Shown: piece after piece, positions 25,950-34,820 of the stretch
How the letters are laid out: each line of letters opens with the position of its first letter
How positions within the stretch are numbered: position 1 is the stretch's first letter
Assembly (NCBI GenBank): GCA_026125795.1
Contig: JAHCKM010000002.1
Location: forward strand, 62,001-126,000
DNA from: Burkholderiaceae bacterium
GTDB taxonomy: Bacteria; Pseudomonadota; Gammaproteobacteria; Burkholderiales; Burkholderiaceae_C
DNA: 64,000 nucleotides
Direction: 5' to 3'
Translations under genes and position numbers: made by a program
The notes under the pieces: generated by a model
The model's input: only the letters and a program-made list of their open reading frames with translations
Database searches by the model: none
What the model was told of the DNA's origin: nothing

Positions 25950-28679
25950 ATGGGCTCGATGCGCATGCAACTCTCTCCACTTCTCCGTCCGAGTGACGAC
26001 CGATTCACACGCCCATCGGTGCGCTGGCTGGCCACGGCCGTGGCCACGGCGGCGCTCGCGGCCTGCGGCGGCGGCGGTGGCGACGATTCAAGCAACAACC
26101 AGCCCGGGCCGGTCAACCAGGCGCCTTCGGCAACGCTCGATGCGCCCGCGGCCAATGCCACGTTTGCCAACGGCGAGACGATCCGCATCACCGCGACCGC
26201 CGCCGACAGCGACGGCAGCGTGAGCAAGGTCGAGTTCTTTGCCGACGGCGTGAAGATCGGCGAGGACACCAGCGCGCCCTTCGAGTTCGACTGGGTCAAT
26301 CCGCCCACCGGCACCCACATGATCACCGTGCGCGCCACCGACAACGCCGGTGCGGTCACACTGTCGGCCGAGCGCCAGGTGACCACGCTGGCGGCCAACC
26401 AGATGCCCACGGTGTCGGTCAGCGCCCCGACCAACAACTTCAAGGCCAACGAGGACACCACGGTGCTGCTCTCGGCCAACGCGGACGACGCCGACGGCAG
26501 CGTCGCCAAGGTGGAGTTCTTCAACATCGACCCGGCCGCGCCGGTGTACGACAGCACCACGCTGGTCGGTGAAGCCACCGCGGTGGGCACGCCGCCGGCA
26601 TACCAGCTGACGACGGTCCCGCTCGCTCCGGGCGTCTACAACTTCGCCGCCCGCGCCACCGACAACCAGGGCGGCACCGCCACCTCGGGCTCGGTGCAGG
26701 TGATGATCAACGCGCTGCCGGTCATCACGCTCACGTCGCCGACAGCCGGCGCCAACGTGATCCCGGGCACCAACCTGACGCTGCGCGCCACCGCCACCGA
26801 TGCCGACAGCGGCATCGCCAAGGTGGAGTTCTTCCTCGACGGCAGCACCACGCCGCTCGGCGTGGGTACCAAGAACGGCGACGAGTACACGCTGACCTGG
26901 ACCACCACGCTGCAGGGCGCCTACGCGTTCACCGCGCGCGCCACCGACAACGACGGTGCCACGCAGACCACCGGATCGGTGGCGGTTAACGTGCCGGCCA
27001 ACGTGCTGCCCACGGTGACGCTCGACAACCCGGCGGCCGGCACCAACGTGCCGACCACGCTGAACCTGTCGGCATCGGCCGCCGATGGCGACGGCAGCGT
27101 CACCGGCGTCGAGTTCGCCTACACCATCGGCGGTGTCACCACCAAGGGCAACGGCACGCTCGCGGCCGGCAAGTGGACGCTGGCCGTGCCGATCGGCGCG
27201 GCGCAGTTCGGCACCTACGCGGTCACCGCAACGGTGACCGACAACCTCGGCGGCACGACCACGTCGCCGTCGAAGAACATCACCATCGCGGCCAACGTGC
27301 CGCCGGTGGTGAACGTCACGTCGTCGGCGGCGGTGACGCTGGACGTGGGCAACGCGGCGAAGTCCTTCACGCTGGCCGCCAGCGCTTCCGACAGCGACGG
27401 CGTCGCGAAGGTCGAGTTCTTCAGCGACGGCGTGAAGATCGGCGAGGACACGACAGCGCCGTATCAGCTGAGCCACAGCTTCGCTTCCGGCACCTATGCC
27501 ATCACCGCCAAGGCCACCGACACGGTGGGCAGCGTCACGACCTCGGCGGAGCAGTCGCTGGTGGTGACGCCGAACCTCGAGGGCAACTGGGCCACGCTGA
27601 ACACCGCCCAGAAGGCGGGCCTGGCCAGCCTGACGCCGGATCGTCCGATTCCGACCGACGGCGCCACGGTGGCCGGCGCGGTGATGACCGCGATCGGCGT
27701 CAACACGGTGCAGCCGAAGTTCGTCGTCGCGATGGCGCAGGGCCTGCGCAGGCTGGCCGACCTTCCGGTCGCGAGCGGAAACACCGTTTCGCTTCCAACC
27801 ACGGCCGGCTATGTGGCATGCCCGGGTGGCAGCGGTACGGTGAAGGTCGAGTCCACGGGCACGGCGAACGAGAACTTCGTCAACCTCAACAACTGCAAGA
27901 TCGGCGACTTCACCTTCTACGGCGGTGCGGACCTGCCCAACTTCATCCAGACCTTCGATCCTCTGGGCCCGGAGACCTGCCCCGTCGGAAACCAGGTGCC
28001 GGGGCAACCGACCCAGTGCTCCTGGCCGTCGGTCGCCACCTACCACCAGCTCTCGGCCAACAGCTTCCGCATCGTCGTGAGCAGCGTGATGGTGAGCGGC
28101 TACGGCAGTCCCGAGGTGTCCACCGGGCCCTACCCGCACAACGCCTACGGCTACGGCGTGGTCGAGTGCACGGTGACCAACGGCGTCAAGAGCTGCCTGA
28201 CCAACCACGAGAACTCGTTCCTGTGGGGCAGCGATCTGGCGTGGACCGACTGGGCCGACAACGGCACCACGGCGATCACCACACCTTGGAACTACTACTC
28301 CAACGATGACCCCTACAAGGTGAACGGGGTGGTACGCCCGTGCCAGGCAGATCCGGTACCGCCGTTCGACCCCGACTACTGCAAGGGGCAGGAGCCGGCC
28401 GGGACCGCGTACACGTCACACAACCGCGTCAACTTCCACATCAAGTTCGACAGCATGACCAACGTCGCCGGCCGCGCGATTGTCTACGGCAGCAACGGCT
28501 GGTCGGTGGTAACGCGGCTGGCGCCGATCCCGGGCAATCCCACTGCCACGCCGACACCCACGTTGCCGATCGAACGTGTGACGGTGCAAAGCACTGCGAC
28601 CGGCGTGAGCCCCACGACAAAGACGTACAACTGCCCGGTCGACAGCAACGGCTTCTTCGTCTGCGTGGAAGCACCCTGA
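25950..28679 (+). CDS. Secreted or surface lipoprotein with bacterial Ig-like repeats
   Basis: About 909 residues from the ATG at 25950; a TTG at 25935 directly after GAGG is an alternative start. The lipobox LAAC (Cys about residue 39) is followed by a Gly/Asp/Ser linker, so the protein is a predicted lipoprotein. Residues about 60-600 contain about six bacterial Ig-like (Big_7/PF17957-type) repeats with recurring VEFFADGVKIGEDT and TVRATDNAGAVT phrases; two modules carry nearly the same VEFF-DGVKIGEDT-AP string. The last 320 residues, with several Cys and many Trp/Tyr, match nothing I recognise and may be the functional head. It is transcribed alone and ends in a strong terminator. Confidence 0.85.
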   Translation: MGSMRMQLSPLLRPSDDRFTRPSVRWLATAVATAALAACGGGGGDDSSNNQPGPVNQAPSATLDAPAANATFANGETIRITATAADSDGSVSKVEFFADGVKIGEDTSAPFEFDWVNPPTGTHMITVRATDNAGAVTLSAERQVTTLAANQMPTVSVSAPTNNFKANEDTTVLLSANADDADGSVAKVEFFNIDPAAPVYDSTTLVGEATAVGTPPAYQLTTVPLAPGVYNFAARATDNQGGTATSGSVQVMINALPVITLTSPTAGANVIPGTNLTLRATATDADSGIAKVEFFLDGSTTPLGVGTKNGDEYTLTWTTTLQGAYAFTARATDNDGATQTTGSVAVNVPANVLPTVTLDNPAAGTNVPTTLNLSASAADGDGSVTGVEFAYTIGGVTTKGNGTLAAGKWTLAVPIGAAQFGTYAVTATVTDNLGGTTTSPSKNITIAANVPPVVNVTSSAAVTLDVGNAAKSFTLAASASDSDGVAKVEFFSDGVKIGEDTTAPYQLSHSFASGTYAITAKATDTVGSVTTSAEQSLVVTPNLEGNWATLNTAQKAGLASLTPDRPIPTDGATVAGAVMTAIGVNTVQPKFVVAMAQGLRRLADLPVASGNTVSLPTTAGYVACPGGSGTVKVESTGTANENFVNLNNCKIGDFTFYGGADLPNFIQTFDPLGPETCPVGNQVPGQPTQCSWPSVATYHQLSANSFRIVVSSVMVSGYGSPEVSTGPYPHNAYGYGVVECTVTNGVKSCLTNHENSFLWGSDLAWTDWADNGTTAITTPWNYYSNDDPYKVNGVVRPCQADPVPPFDPDYCKGQEPAGTAYTSHNRVNFHIKFDSMTNVAGRAIVYGSNGWSVVTRLAPIPGNPTATPTPTLPIERVTVQSTATGVSPTTKTYNCPVDSNGFFVCVEAP

Positions 28680-28718
28680 GATGATGCCCGCTCCTGAGAG
28701 GAGCGGACCCTGACCCTT

Positions 28719-28756
28719 CACGCCGCGGCGCCTTGGTGCCGCGGCGTGATTCTTTT
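28719..28756 (+). terminator. Rho-independent terminator
   Basis: Stem CACGCCGCGGC / GCCGCGGCGTG (28719-28729 and 28738-28748) followed by ATTCTTTT. It ends the Ig-repeat lipoprotein unit and separates it from the nitrile hydratase locus. Confidence 0.85.
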
Positions 28757-28832
28757 GAGCGAGGGCTTGCCCGCTGGCGTTGCGCGCCGGTTGCGGCGAA
28801 CATCGGCAGCCCAGGCGCCGACAGGAGCGTTC

Positions 28833-29483
28833 ATGCACATCGAACCCGGGGTGCTCGCCGCCGGCAAGATCGCAGCCGCCAATGCGGTCGCATTCGCCGT
28901 GGTGGCCAGTGCGGCGTGGCTCGCCGTGCGGCAGCCTGCGCTGCTGCTGCGCACGCTGCTCGCCGCCGTGTTCTTCACGCTGTGCATGCAGTCGTTCTTC
29001 GTCAAGGTGGGCCCGTCGGAGCTGCACTTCGTCGGCGCGATGCCGATGTACCTCGCGCTCGGGCCGGTGCCCACGTTGCTCGGCTTTGCGCTCGGGCTCG
29101 TGCTGCAGGGCCTGCTGTTCGAGCCAGCCGATCTGCCGCACCTGGCGGTCAACACGCTGTCGCTGGCGCTGCCGTTGCTGGCCGTGCACGCCGCCTTCGG
29201 CCGGCGGCTGGCGCGCGTGAACCTGGGCGCGGTGCTCAGGCTCGACGCTGCCTACTACGCCGGCGTGACCGTGATGGTGGGCTTCTGGCTGTCGATCGGC
29301 GAGGTGGCCACGCCGTGGGGCGAGTGGGCGCGCTTTGCGGCGTCGTATCTCGCGGTGGTGGCGCTCGAGCCGCTGATCACCGTGGGCGTGCTGCTCGGCG
29401 TGGCCCGGCTGCGCCGGCAGCGCTGGGCCGCGCTTTGCTTCGACACGCAGCATGCCGATCGCTTGGCGCTGGGCATCCGATGA
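28833..29483 (+). CDS. CbiM/NikM-like energy-coupling factor permease, probably cobalt
   Basis: A 216-residue membrane protein from the ATG at 28833 (AGGAG at 28823-28827). It starts [18 protein letters not shown], matching the CbiM/NikM N-terminus in which Met1-His2 coordinates the metal, and has about six hydrophobic segments. It overlaps the nitrile hydratase alpha gene by four bases (ATGA), which fits supply of cobalt to a cobalt-type nitrile hydratase. No CbiQ or CbiO gene is nearby, so energising components must be encoded elsewhere or the protein works alone. Metal choice is inferred from the enzyme type. Confidence 0.85.
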   Translation: MHIEPGVLAAGKIAAANAVAFAVVASAAWLAVRQPALLLRTLLAAVFFTLCMQSFFVKVGPSELHFVGAMPMYLALGPVPTLLGFALGLVLQGLLFEPADLPHLAVNTLSLALPLLAVHAAFGRRLARVNLGAVLRLDAAYYAGVTVMVGFWLSIGEVATPWGEWARFAASYLAVVALEPLITVGVLLGVARLRRQRWAALCFDTQHADRLALGIR

Positions 29484-30106
29484 GCGCGCATTCGCACGAT
29501 CACCCCCACGACCACAGCGAGCTCTCGCCGATGGAGCTGCGCGTGCGCGCGCTCGAGACCGTGCTGGGTGAAAAAGGCTACATCGATCCGGCCGCGCTCG
29601 ACGTGCTGATCGACACCTACCAGACCCAGGTCGGCCCGCGCAACGGCGCGCGTGTGGTGGCGCGCGCCTGGACCGACGCAGCGTTCAAGCAGTGGCTGCT
29701 GCGCGACGCCACCGCGGCGATCGCATCGCTCGGCTACCAAGGCCGACAGGGCGAGCACATGGTGGTGCTGGAGAACACGACGGCGCAGCACCACATGGTG
29801 GTGTGCACCTTGTGCAGCTGTTATCCGTGGCCGGTGCTCGGGCTGCCGCCCACCTGGTACAAGAGTGCGCCGTACCGCTCGCGCGTGGTGCGCGACCCGC
29901 GCGGCGTGCTGGCCGAGTTTGGCGTTACGCTGCCCGAGGGTACGGCGATCCGCGTGTGGGATTCCACCGCCGAGGTGCGCTACCTCGTGCTGCCGATGCG
30001 CCCGGAAGGCACCGAGGGCCTGAGCGAAGACGAGCTCGCCGCGCTGGTGACGCGCGATTCGATGATCGGCACCGGGCTGCCGCGCGCACCAGGGCAGTCG
30101 CGATGA
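29480..30106 (+). CDS. nthA: Nitrile hydratase alpha subunit, cobalt type
   Basis: A 208-residue alpha subunit. The metal claw CTLCSC lies at residues 109-114; a Thr after the first Cys is the mark of cobalt-type enzymes (iron-type have Ser). [20 protein letters not shown] follows as expected. The N-terminus is His/Asp-rich ([11 protein letters not shown]), which might help metal loading. The enzyme hydrates nitriles to amides as an alpha/beta dimer in the cytoplasm. The gene overlaps both the CbiM-like gene and the beta gene by four bases. Confidence 0.96.
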   Translation: MSAHSHDHPHDHSELSPMELRVRALETVLGEKGYIDPAALDVLIDTYQTQVGPRNGARVVARAWTDAAFKQWLLRDATAAIASLGYQGRQGEHMVVLENTTAQHHMVVCTLCSCYPWPVLGLPPTWYKSAPYRSRVVRDPRGVLAEFGVTLPEGTAIRVWDSTAEVRYLVLPMRPEGTEGLSEDELAALVTRDSMIGTGLPRAPGQSR

Positions 30107-30759
30107 GCCACGTCACGCACGCCGACCTCGGCGGCCAGACCGGCTTCGGCCCGATCGTCAACGAGCCCGAGGACGAGCGTTTCCATGCCCCCTGGGAGCC
30201 GCGCGTGCTGGCGATGACGCTGGCGATGGGCGCCACCGGCCTGTGGAACATCGACATGAGCCGCGCGGCGCGCGAATCGCTGCCGGCGTATGCCCGCCTC
30301 ACGTACTACGAGATCTGGTTCGAGGCGCTGCTCAAACTGCTGGCCGCGCATGCGCTGGTGGCGCGCGACGAGCTGCGCGCCGGCCGGTCGTTGCACGCGG
30401 CGCGGGAGTTGCCGCGCACGCTGAAGGCCGCCGACGTGCCCGCGGTGCTGGCCAAGGGAGCGAGCACCGAACGCGCCGCCACCACGAAGGCACGCTTCAA
30501 AGTCGGCGACGCGGTGCGCATGTTCGCCGGCGAGGTGCCGCACCACACGCGGCTGCCGCGTTACGCGCGCGGCCGGCGCGGCATGATTGAGCGCGTGCAC
30601 GGTGTGCACGTGTTCGCCGACGCGCATGCCACTGGCCGCGGCGAGATGCCGCACTGGCTGTATACGGTGAGCTTCGACGCGCGCGACCTGTGGCCCGATG
30701 CGCAGCCCGGCGTGCGCGTGTCGGTGGACGCCTGGGAGCCGTACATGGAGAAGGCGTGA
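30103..30759 (+). CDS. nthB: Nitrile hydratase beta subunit
   Basis: A 218-residue beta subunit. The N-terminal half has the family's [12 protein letters not shown] and the helix [16 protein letters not shown] (about residues 66-81). The C-terminal half is an SH3-like barrel with [21 protein letters not shown] and [10 protein letters not shown]. It forms the active dimer with the alpha subunit. Start and stop overlap the alpha and accessory genes. Gene order alpha-beta-accessory fits cobalt-type clusters. Confidence 0.96.
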   Translation: MSHVTHADLGGQTGFGPIVNEPEDERFHAPWEPRVLAMTLAMGATGLWNIDMSRAARESLPAYARLTYYEIWFEALLKLLAAHALVARDELRAGRSLHAARELPRTLKAADVPAVLAKGASTERAATTKARFKVGDAVRMFAGEVPHHTRLPRYARGRRGMIERVHGVHVFADAHATGRGEMPHWLYTVSFDARDLWPDAQPGVRVSVDAWEPYMEKA

Positions 30760-30803
30760 CCGCCGCAAATGGGGAAGGCGTGACCGCCGCAAATGGGGAA
30801 GGC
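30756..30803 (+). repeat. 24-bp tandem duplication carrying a ribosome-binding site and start codon
   Basis: Two perfect copies of a 24-bp unit (30756-30779 and 30780-30803), each starting GTGACCGCCGC and ending GGGGAAGGC, then a third GTG. The last 11 bases of the unit also resemble the preceding ATGGAGAAGGC (30745-30755), the probable source of the duplication. Confidence 0.9.
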
Positions 30804-31151
30804 GTGGCCGCCCAGGGGCTTCTGCGCGACGACACCCCGGCGTTCCGCGAGCCGTGGGAGGCGCATGCGTTCGCGCTCGCCGTCAAGCTGCACGAACGCG
30901 GCCTGTTCACCTGGCGCGAATGGGCCGATGCATTGGCCGAGCAGATCGCCGCCGCCAAGGCCCGCGGCGAGGCCGACCGGGGCGACACCTACTACCACCA
31001 CTGGCTCGCCGCACTCGAAGCCTTGGTGGCGAAAAAGGGCGCTGCGTCGCTTGCCGAGCTGCAGCGCACCGCGTTGGCCTGGGACCATGCGGCCGACCGC
31101 ACGCCGCACGGCCAGCCGATCGAGCTGAAGCCGGAGGACTTTCCGTCTTGA
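30756..31151 (+). CDS. Nitrile hydratase accessory protein (cobalt chaperone/activator)
   Basis: A 131-residue protein homologous to the N-terminal part of the beta subunit (TPAFREPWEAHAFALAVKL, TYYHHWLAALEALV), as expected for the P14K/NhlE-type activator that delivers cobalt into the alpha subunit. Start codon: GTG at 30756 overlaps the beta stop, but a 24-bp tandem duplication gives equivalent GTG starts at 30780 and 30804, each preceded by GGAGAAGG or GGGGAAGG. The resulting N-terminus reads (V)[17 protein letters not shown]. It overlaps the MFS gene by four bases. Confidence 0.9.
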   Translation: MTAANGEGVTAANGEGVAAQGLLRDDTPAFREPWEAHAFALAVKLHERGLFTWREWADALAEQIAAAKARGEADRGDTYYHHWLAALEALVAKKGAASLAELQRTALAWDHAADRTPHGQPIELKPEDFPS

Positions 31152-32353
31152 GCGTCGACCGGGCGGCGAGCGCTGCCGCGACGCTCGCCGACGAGCCGCG
31201 CTACGGCTGGGTGGTGGTGTGGGCCACGTTCGTCGCGCTCGGCGTGATCTTCGGTGTGGCGTATTCGTTTGCCGCGTTCTTCGAGCCGTTCGCACGCGAG
31301 TTCAGCGCGCAGCGCGCCGACGTGTCGCTGGTGTTCGGGCTGTGCGGGCTGATCTACTTTGCGCTCGGCGCCTTCGGCGGCATGTTGTCCGACCGGCTCG
31401 GGCCGCGCCTGGTCACCGGCGCCGGCATGTTGTGCATCGCGCTCGGCCTGGTCGGTGCCAGCCTGGCGCGCTCGATGTGGGAGGTGACGCTCGCCTACGG
31501 CGTCGGCGTCGGCCTGGGCATCGCGCTGGTCTACACACCGGCCATCGGCACGGTGCAGCCCTGGTTCACGCGGCGGCGCGGCCTGGCCGCCGGCATCGCC
31601 AGCGCCGGCATCGGCGCGGGCACGCTGGTGGTGCCGCTGCTCGCGGCGGCGGCGATCGCGCTCTGGCAATGGCGCGGCGCGCTGATGGCGATCGCGCTCG
31701 GCACGGTGCTGGTCGGCTTCACGGCCGCGCTGATGCTCCGGCGCGCGCCGGCGGCGGCCAAGCGCGCCGACGGCACGGTGCCGGGCACGCCGCTGAAAGA
31801 GGCGCTGACCAGCCGCGCGTTCATCTGGATGTACGTGATGTGCGGCTTCGGCGCGTTCAGCATGTTCATCCCGTTCGCGCACCTGTCGGCCGCGGCGCGC
31901 GACCTCGGCGTGCCCGATGCGCGTGCGGTCGGCCTGGTGGGCCTGATCGGCATCGGCAGCCTGACCGGGCGTTTTGCGATCGGTGCGCTGGCCGATCGGG
32001 TTGGGCGTCCGGTCACGCTGGTGCTCGCGCAGGCCTCGCTCGGTGCATCGTTCATCCTGTGGGCGCTGGCCGATGGCTACCTCGCGCTCGCGCTGTTCGC
32101 GCTGTGGATGGGCACCAGCTACGGCGGCATCGTGTCGCTGATGCCGGCGCTGTGCATGGACCTGTTCGGTGCGCGCGCGGTGTCGTCGATCATCGGCACG
32201 CTGTACAGCGGCGCCGCGATCGGCAACCTGGCGGGGCCATGGCTTGCCGGGCGCATCTTCGACGCCTCGGGCAGCTACGAGCTCGTGGTGTGGGGCTGCA
32301 TGGTGTGCTCGGCGCTGGCCACCATCGCCACCTGGCTGGCAGTGAAGCGCTGA
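31148..32353 (+). CDS. Major facilitator superfamily transporter
   Basis: A 401-residue, 12-segment MFS protein. No ATG precedes the first membrane segment, so the TTG at 31148, overlapping the upstream stop as TTGA, is the best start. The loop after the second helix reads GGMLSDRLGPRLV (MFS signature type), and YTPAIGTVQPWFTRRRGLAAG resembles the oxalate/formate and monocarboxylate antiporter branch. Position at the end of the nitrile hydratase operon suggests transport of the nitrile, amide or resulting acid. Substrate unproven. Confidence 0.88.
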   Translation: MSVDRAASAAATLADEPRYGWVVVWATFVALGVIFGVAYSFAAFFEPFAREFSAQRADVSLVFGLCGLIYFALGAFGGMLSDRLGPRLVTGAGMLCIALGLVGASLARSMWEVTLAYGVGVGLGIALVYTPAIGTVQPWFTRRRGLAAGIASAGIGAGTLVVPLLAAAAIALWQWRGALMAIALGTVLVGFTAALMLRRAPAAAKRADGTVPGTPLKEALTSRAFIWMYVMCGFGAFSMFIPFAHLSAAARDLGVPDARAVGLVGLIGIGSLTGRFAIGALADRVGRPVTLVLAQASLGASFILWALADGYLALALFALWMGTSYGGIVSLMPALCMDLFGARAVSSIIGTLYSGAAIGNLAGPWLAGRIFDASGSYELVVWGCMVCSALATIATWLAVKR

Positions 32354-32506
32354 TCGGGCAAACCTTCGATCGGTCCGGCGTCACCGCCGCCGCGGCACCA
32401 GCCTAGCGCAGCGCGCATCGCTTCGGGGCGCCGCATCGCTTGCCGGTGCCGCTTGCTGGTGCCGAAAGCAGGCCGCCGCGCCCTTCCGAGCTGGTCTGTG
32501 GCTTGC

Positions 32507-32525
32507 TTGTATACCAGTTCGTACA
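32507..32525 (+). promoter_or_regulatory. Candidate GntR-type operator upstream of the nitrogen-scavenging locus
   Basis: TTGTATACCA (32507-32516) is a palindrome with one mismatched pair, and TGTA-N10-TACA (32508-32525) forms a wider dyad. It lies 78-96 bases before the first gene of the locus. TTGTATAC-type dyads are typical GntR/FCD targets, and an FCD-GntR gene closes the locus. No convincing -35/-10 was found. The rest of 32354-32602 holds a 13-bp imperfect tandem repeat (32438-32463) and nothing else recognised. Confidence 0.35.
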
Positions 32526-32602
32526 TCAGTTCGCGGCCGCCCGAGCGGCCGCGCTTGCGCCACCCGTTGCCGCCCGCTTCATCGCCTCGAGGAGAACCCC
32601 GC

Positions 32603-33709
32603 ATGACATCGCATCTGCACAACCGCCGCCAACTGATCCAACTTCTCGGTGCCGGCGCCGCCGGCGCATTCGGCTTGAGCGCATACGCGCAGAAGCCGAT
32701 CACCGTGGGCTTCATCTACGTCGGCCCGCGCGACGACTACGGCTACAACCAGGCGCAGGCCGAGGCGGCGGCGCAGATCAAGAAGCTCAGCGGCGTCAAG
32801 GTGGTCGAAGAAGAGAACGTGCCCGAGACCGCCGCGGTGCAGAAGACGATGCAGGGCATGATCGCGCAGGACGGCGCGGCGCTGCTGTTTCCCACCTCGT
32901 TCGGCTATTTCGATCCGCACATCCTCGCCGTGGCACCTAAGAACCCGGCGGTGCGCTTTGCGCATTGCGGCGGCCTGTGGAACGAAGCCAAGCACCCAAA
33001 AAGCGTGGGCAGCTACTTCGGCTACATCGACGAGGCCCAGTACTTGAACGGCGTGGTCGCCGGCCACATGACCAAGAGCAAGAAGCTCGGTTTCGTGGCC
33101 GCCAAGCCGATCCCGCAGGTGCTGCGCAACATCAACGCCTTCACGCTCGGTGCCAAGTCGGTCAAGCCCGACATCACGACCACGGTGATCTTCACCGGCG
33201 ACTGGAGCATGCCGGTGAAGGAAGCCGAGGCCACCAACAGCCTGGCCGACCAGGGCGTCGACGTGTTCACGATGCACGTGGACGGGCCCAAGGTCGTGGT
33301 GGAGACCGCGGCCAAGCGCGGCAAGATGGTGTGCGGCTACCACGCCAGCCAGGCCAAGCTGGCGCCCAACGCCTACCTCACCGGAGCGGAGTGGAACTGG
33401 GTCACCGCGTACAAGACCATCATCGAGGCGGCGCAGAGCGGCAAGCCGCATCCCAACTTCGTGCGCGGCGGCCTGAAAGACGGCTTCGTCAAGAGCTCGC
33501 CCTACGGCTCGATGGTGACCGACGCCGCCAAGAAGAACGCCGAGGACGTGCGCGCCGCCATGGTCAAGGGCGCGTTTGACATCTTCAAGGGCCCGCTGAA
33601 GGACAACACCGGCAAGGAAGTGATCGCCGCCGGCAAGGTCTTCAAGCAGACCGACATCGAGCTGGAGTCGATGAACTACCTGGTCGAAGGCGTCGTCGGC
33701 AAGGTCTGA
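32603..33709 (+). CDS. BMP-family ABC transporter substrate-binding protein
   Basis: A 368-residue protein from the ATG at 32603 (GAGGAGAA upstream). The N-terminus RRQLIQLLGAGAAGAFGLSAYAQ looks Tat-like or Sec-like. The mature part VGFIYVGPRDDYGYNQAQ and VRFAHCGGLW, VGSYFGYIDEAQYLNG are typical BMP (basic membrane protein) lipoprotein-family phrases. BMP proteins bind purine nucleosides or related ring compounds. Two permease genes follow at once; the matching double-domain ATPase lies at 41334, beyond an inserted cassette. The ligand may be a ureide or purine breakdown product (inference). Confidence 0.92.
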   Translation: MTSHLHNRRQLIQLLGAGAAGAFGLSAYAQKPITVGFIYVGPRDDYGYNQAQAEAAAQIKKLSGVKVVEEENVPETAAVQKTMQGMIAQDGAALLFPTSFGYFDPHILAVAPKNPAVRFAHCGGLWNEAKHPKSVGSYFGYIDEAQYLNGVVAGHMTKSKKLGFVAAKPIPQVLRNINAFTLGAKSVKPDITTTVIFTGDWSMPVKEAEATNSLADQGVDVFTMHVDGPKVVVETAAKRGKMVCGYHASQAKLAPNAYLTGAEWNWVTAYKTIIEAAQSGKPHPNFVRGGLKDGFVKSSPYGSMVTDAAKKNAEDVRAAMVKGAFDIFKGPLKDNTGKEVIAAGKVFKQTDIELESMNYLVEGVVGKV

Positions 33710-33731
33710 GTCGAGAGCGGCACCGGCGCCC

Positions 33732-34820
33732 ATGCGCTCCGCGATCGAAGCCGTCGTGCTGCCGCTGCTGGCGCTGGCCGGCGCGCTGCTGCTGTTCGGC
33801 GTGTGGGTCGCGGTGGGCGGCGCCAGTCCGCTGGAGGCGTGGGCGCTGCTGTTCAAGGGCGCGTTCGGCGACACTTTCTCGTGGCAGAACACGCTGCAGC
33901 GCGCCGCGCCGCTGATGCTCACCGCGCTGGCGGTGGCGCTGCCGGCGCGTGCCGGGCTGGTGGTGATCGGCGGCGAGGGCGCGCTGGTGCTCGGTGCGCT
34001 CGGCTGCGCGGCGCTGCCGTATGCGCTGCCGGCGCTCGGCGGTGCAGAGGGCAGCGCGCTCGTGCTGCTGGCCGGCGCACTCTTCGGTTCGCTGTGGCTC
34101 GCGCTGGCCGGTGTGCTGCGCCAATGGCGTGGCGTCAACGAGACCATCTCCAGTCTGCTGCTCGGCTACATCGCGATCGCGCTGTTCAAGCACTTCGTCG
34201 AAGGGCCGCTGCGCGACCCGGCGAGCCTGAACAAGCCGTCGACGCACGCGCTGGCTGACAGCCTGCGCATCGGCGCCATCACGACCGACGGCTTGTTGGC
34301 CGAGGTGCATTGGGGCCTGGTGTTCGGCCTCGTCGCCTGCATCGCCGCCGGCGTTTGGCTGAGCTTCACCGCGCCGGGCTTCGCGCTGCGCGTGGTGGGC
34401 GGCAATGCGCGCACCGCGCGGCTGGTGGGCCTGCCGACCGATCGGCTGATCGTGCTGGCCTGTGCGCTCGGCGGCGCCTGCGCGGGCCTGGCCGGAGCGA
34501 TCGAGGTGGCCGCGGTGCACACATCCGCCAATGCATCCGTGATCGCGGGCCTGGGCTACACCGGGATCCTGGTTTCGTTCGTCGCGCGCCACAACCCATG
34601 GGCGATTCCGCCGGTGGCGCTGTTGTTCGGCGGCTTTGCGGCCGCGGGCAGCTTGCTGCAGCGGCGCCTCGGCCTGCCCGATGCATCGGTGCTGGTGCTG
34701 CAGGGCTTCGCGTTCGTGCTGATCCTCGCCGCCGAGGCGCTGCGCGGGCGGCTGTTCGAGCTGTTGTGGCCGCGAGTGCCGCTCGTGTTGCGCCCGGTGA
34801 CGGCCGGAAATCCATCGTGA
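33732..34820 (+). CDS. BMP-type ABC transporter permease (first)
   Basis: A 362-residue RbsC-like (BPD_transp_2) permease with about nine hydrophobic segments. Family features: LTALAVALPARAGLVVIGGEGAL (about residues 56-78), VNETISSLLLGYIA (about 136-149) and GGNARTARLVGLPTDRLI (about 222-239). It lies 22 bases after the binding-protein gene and overlaps the second permease as GTGA. The pair should form a heterodimeric channel. Confidence 0.93.
   Translation: MRSAIEAVVLPLLALAGALLLFGVWVAVGGASPLEAWALLFKGAFGDTFSWQNTLQRAAPLMLTALAVALPARAGLVVIGGEGALVLGALGCAALPYALPALGGAEGSALVLLAGALFGSLWLALAGVLRQWRGVNETISSLLLGYIAIALFKHFVEGPLRDPASLNKPSTHALADSLRIGAITTDGLLAEVHWGLVFGLVACIAAGVWLSFTAPGFALRVVGGNARTARLVGLPTDRLIVLACALGGACAGLAGAIEVAAVHTSANASVIAGLGYTGILVSFVARHNPWAIPPVALLFGGFAAAGSLLQRRLGLPDASVLVLQGFAFVLILAAEALRGRLFELLWPRVPLVLRPVTAGNPS

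Noticed and set aside
26088-28208. 706-residue open frame opposite the Ig-repeat lipoprotein
   Set aside because: It is an antisense artefact of GC-rich coding DNA. The + strand has a lipobox and Ig repeats.
28681-28716. CTCC/GGAG-type dyad GCTCCTGAGAGGAGC as a separate terminator
   Set aside because: The stem is short and has no T-tract. The following 11-bp hairpin with TTTT is the real terminator.
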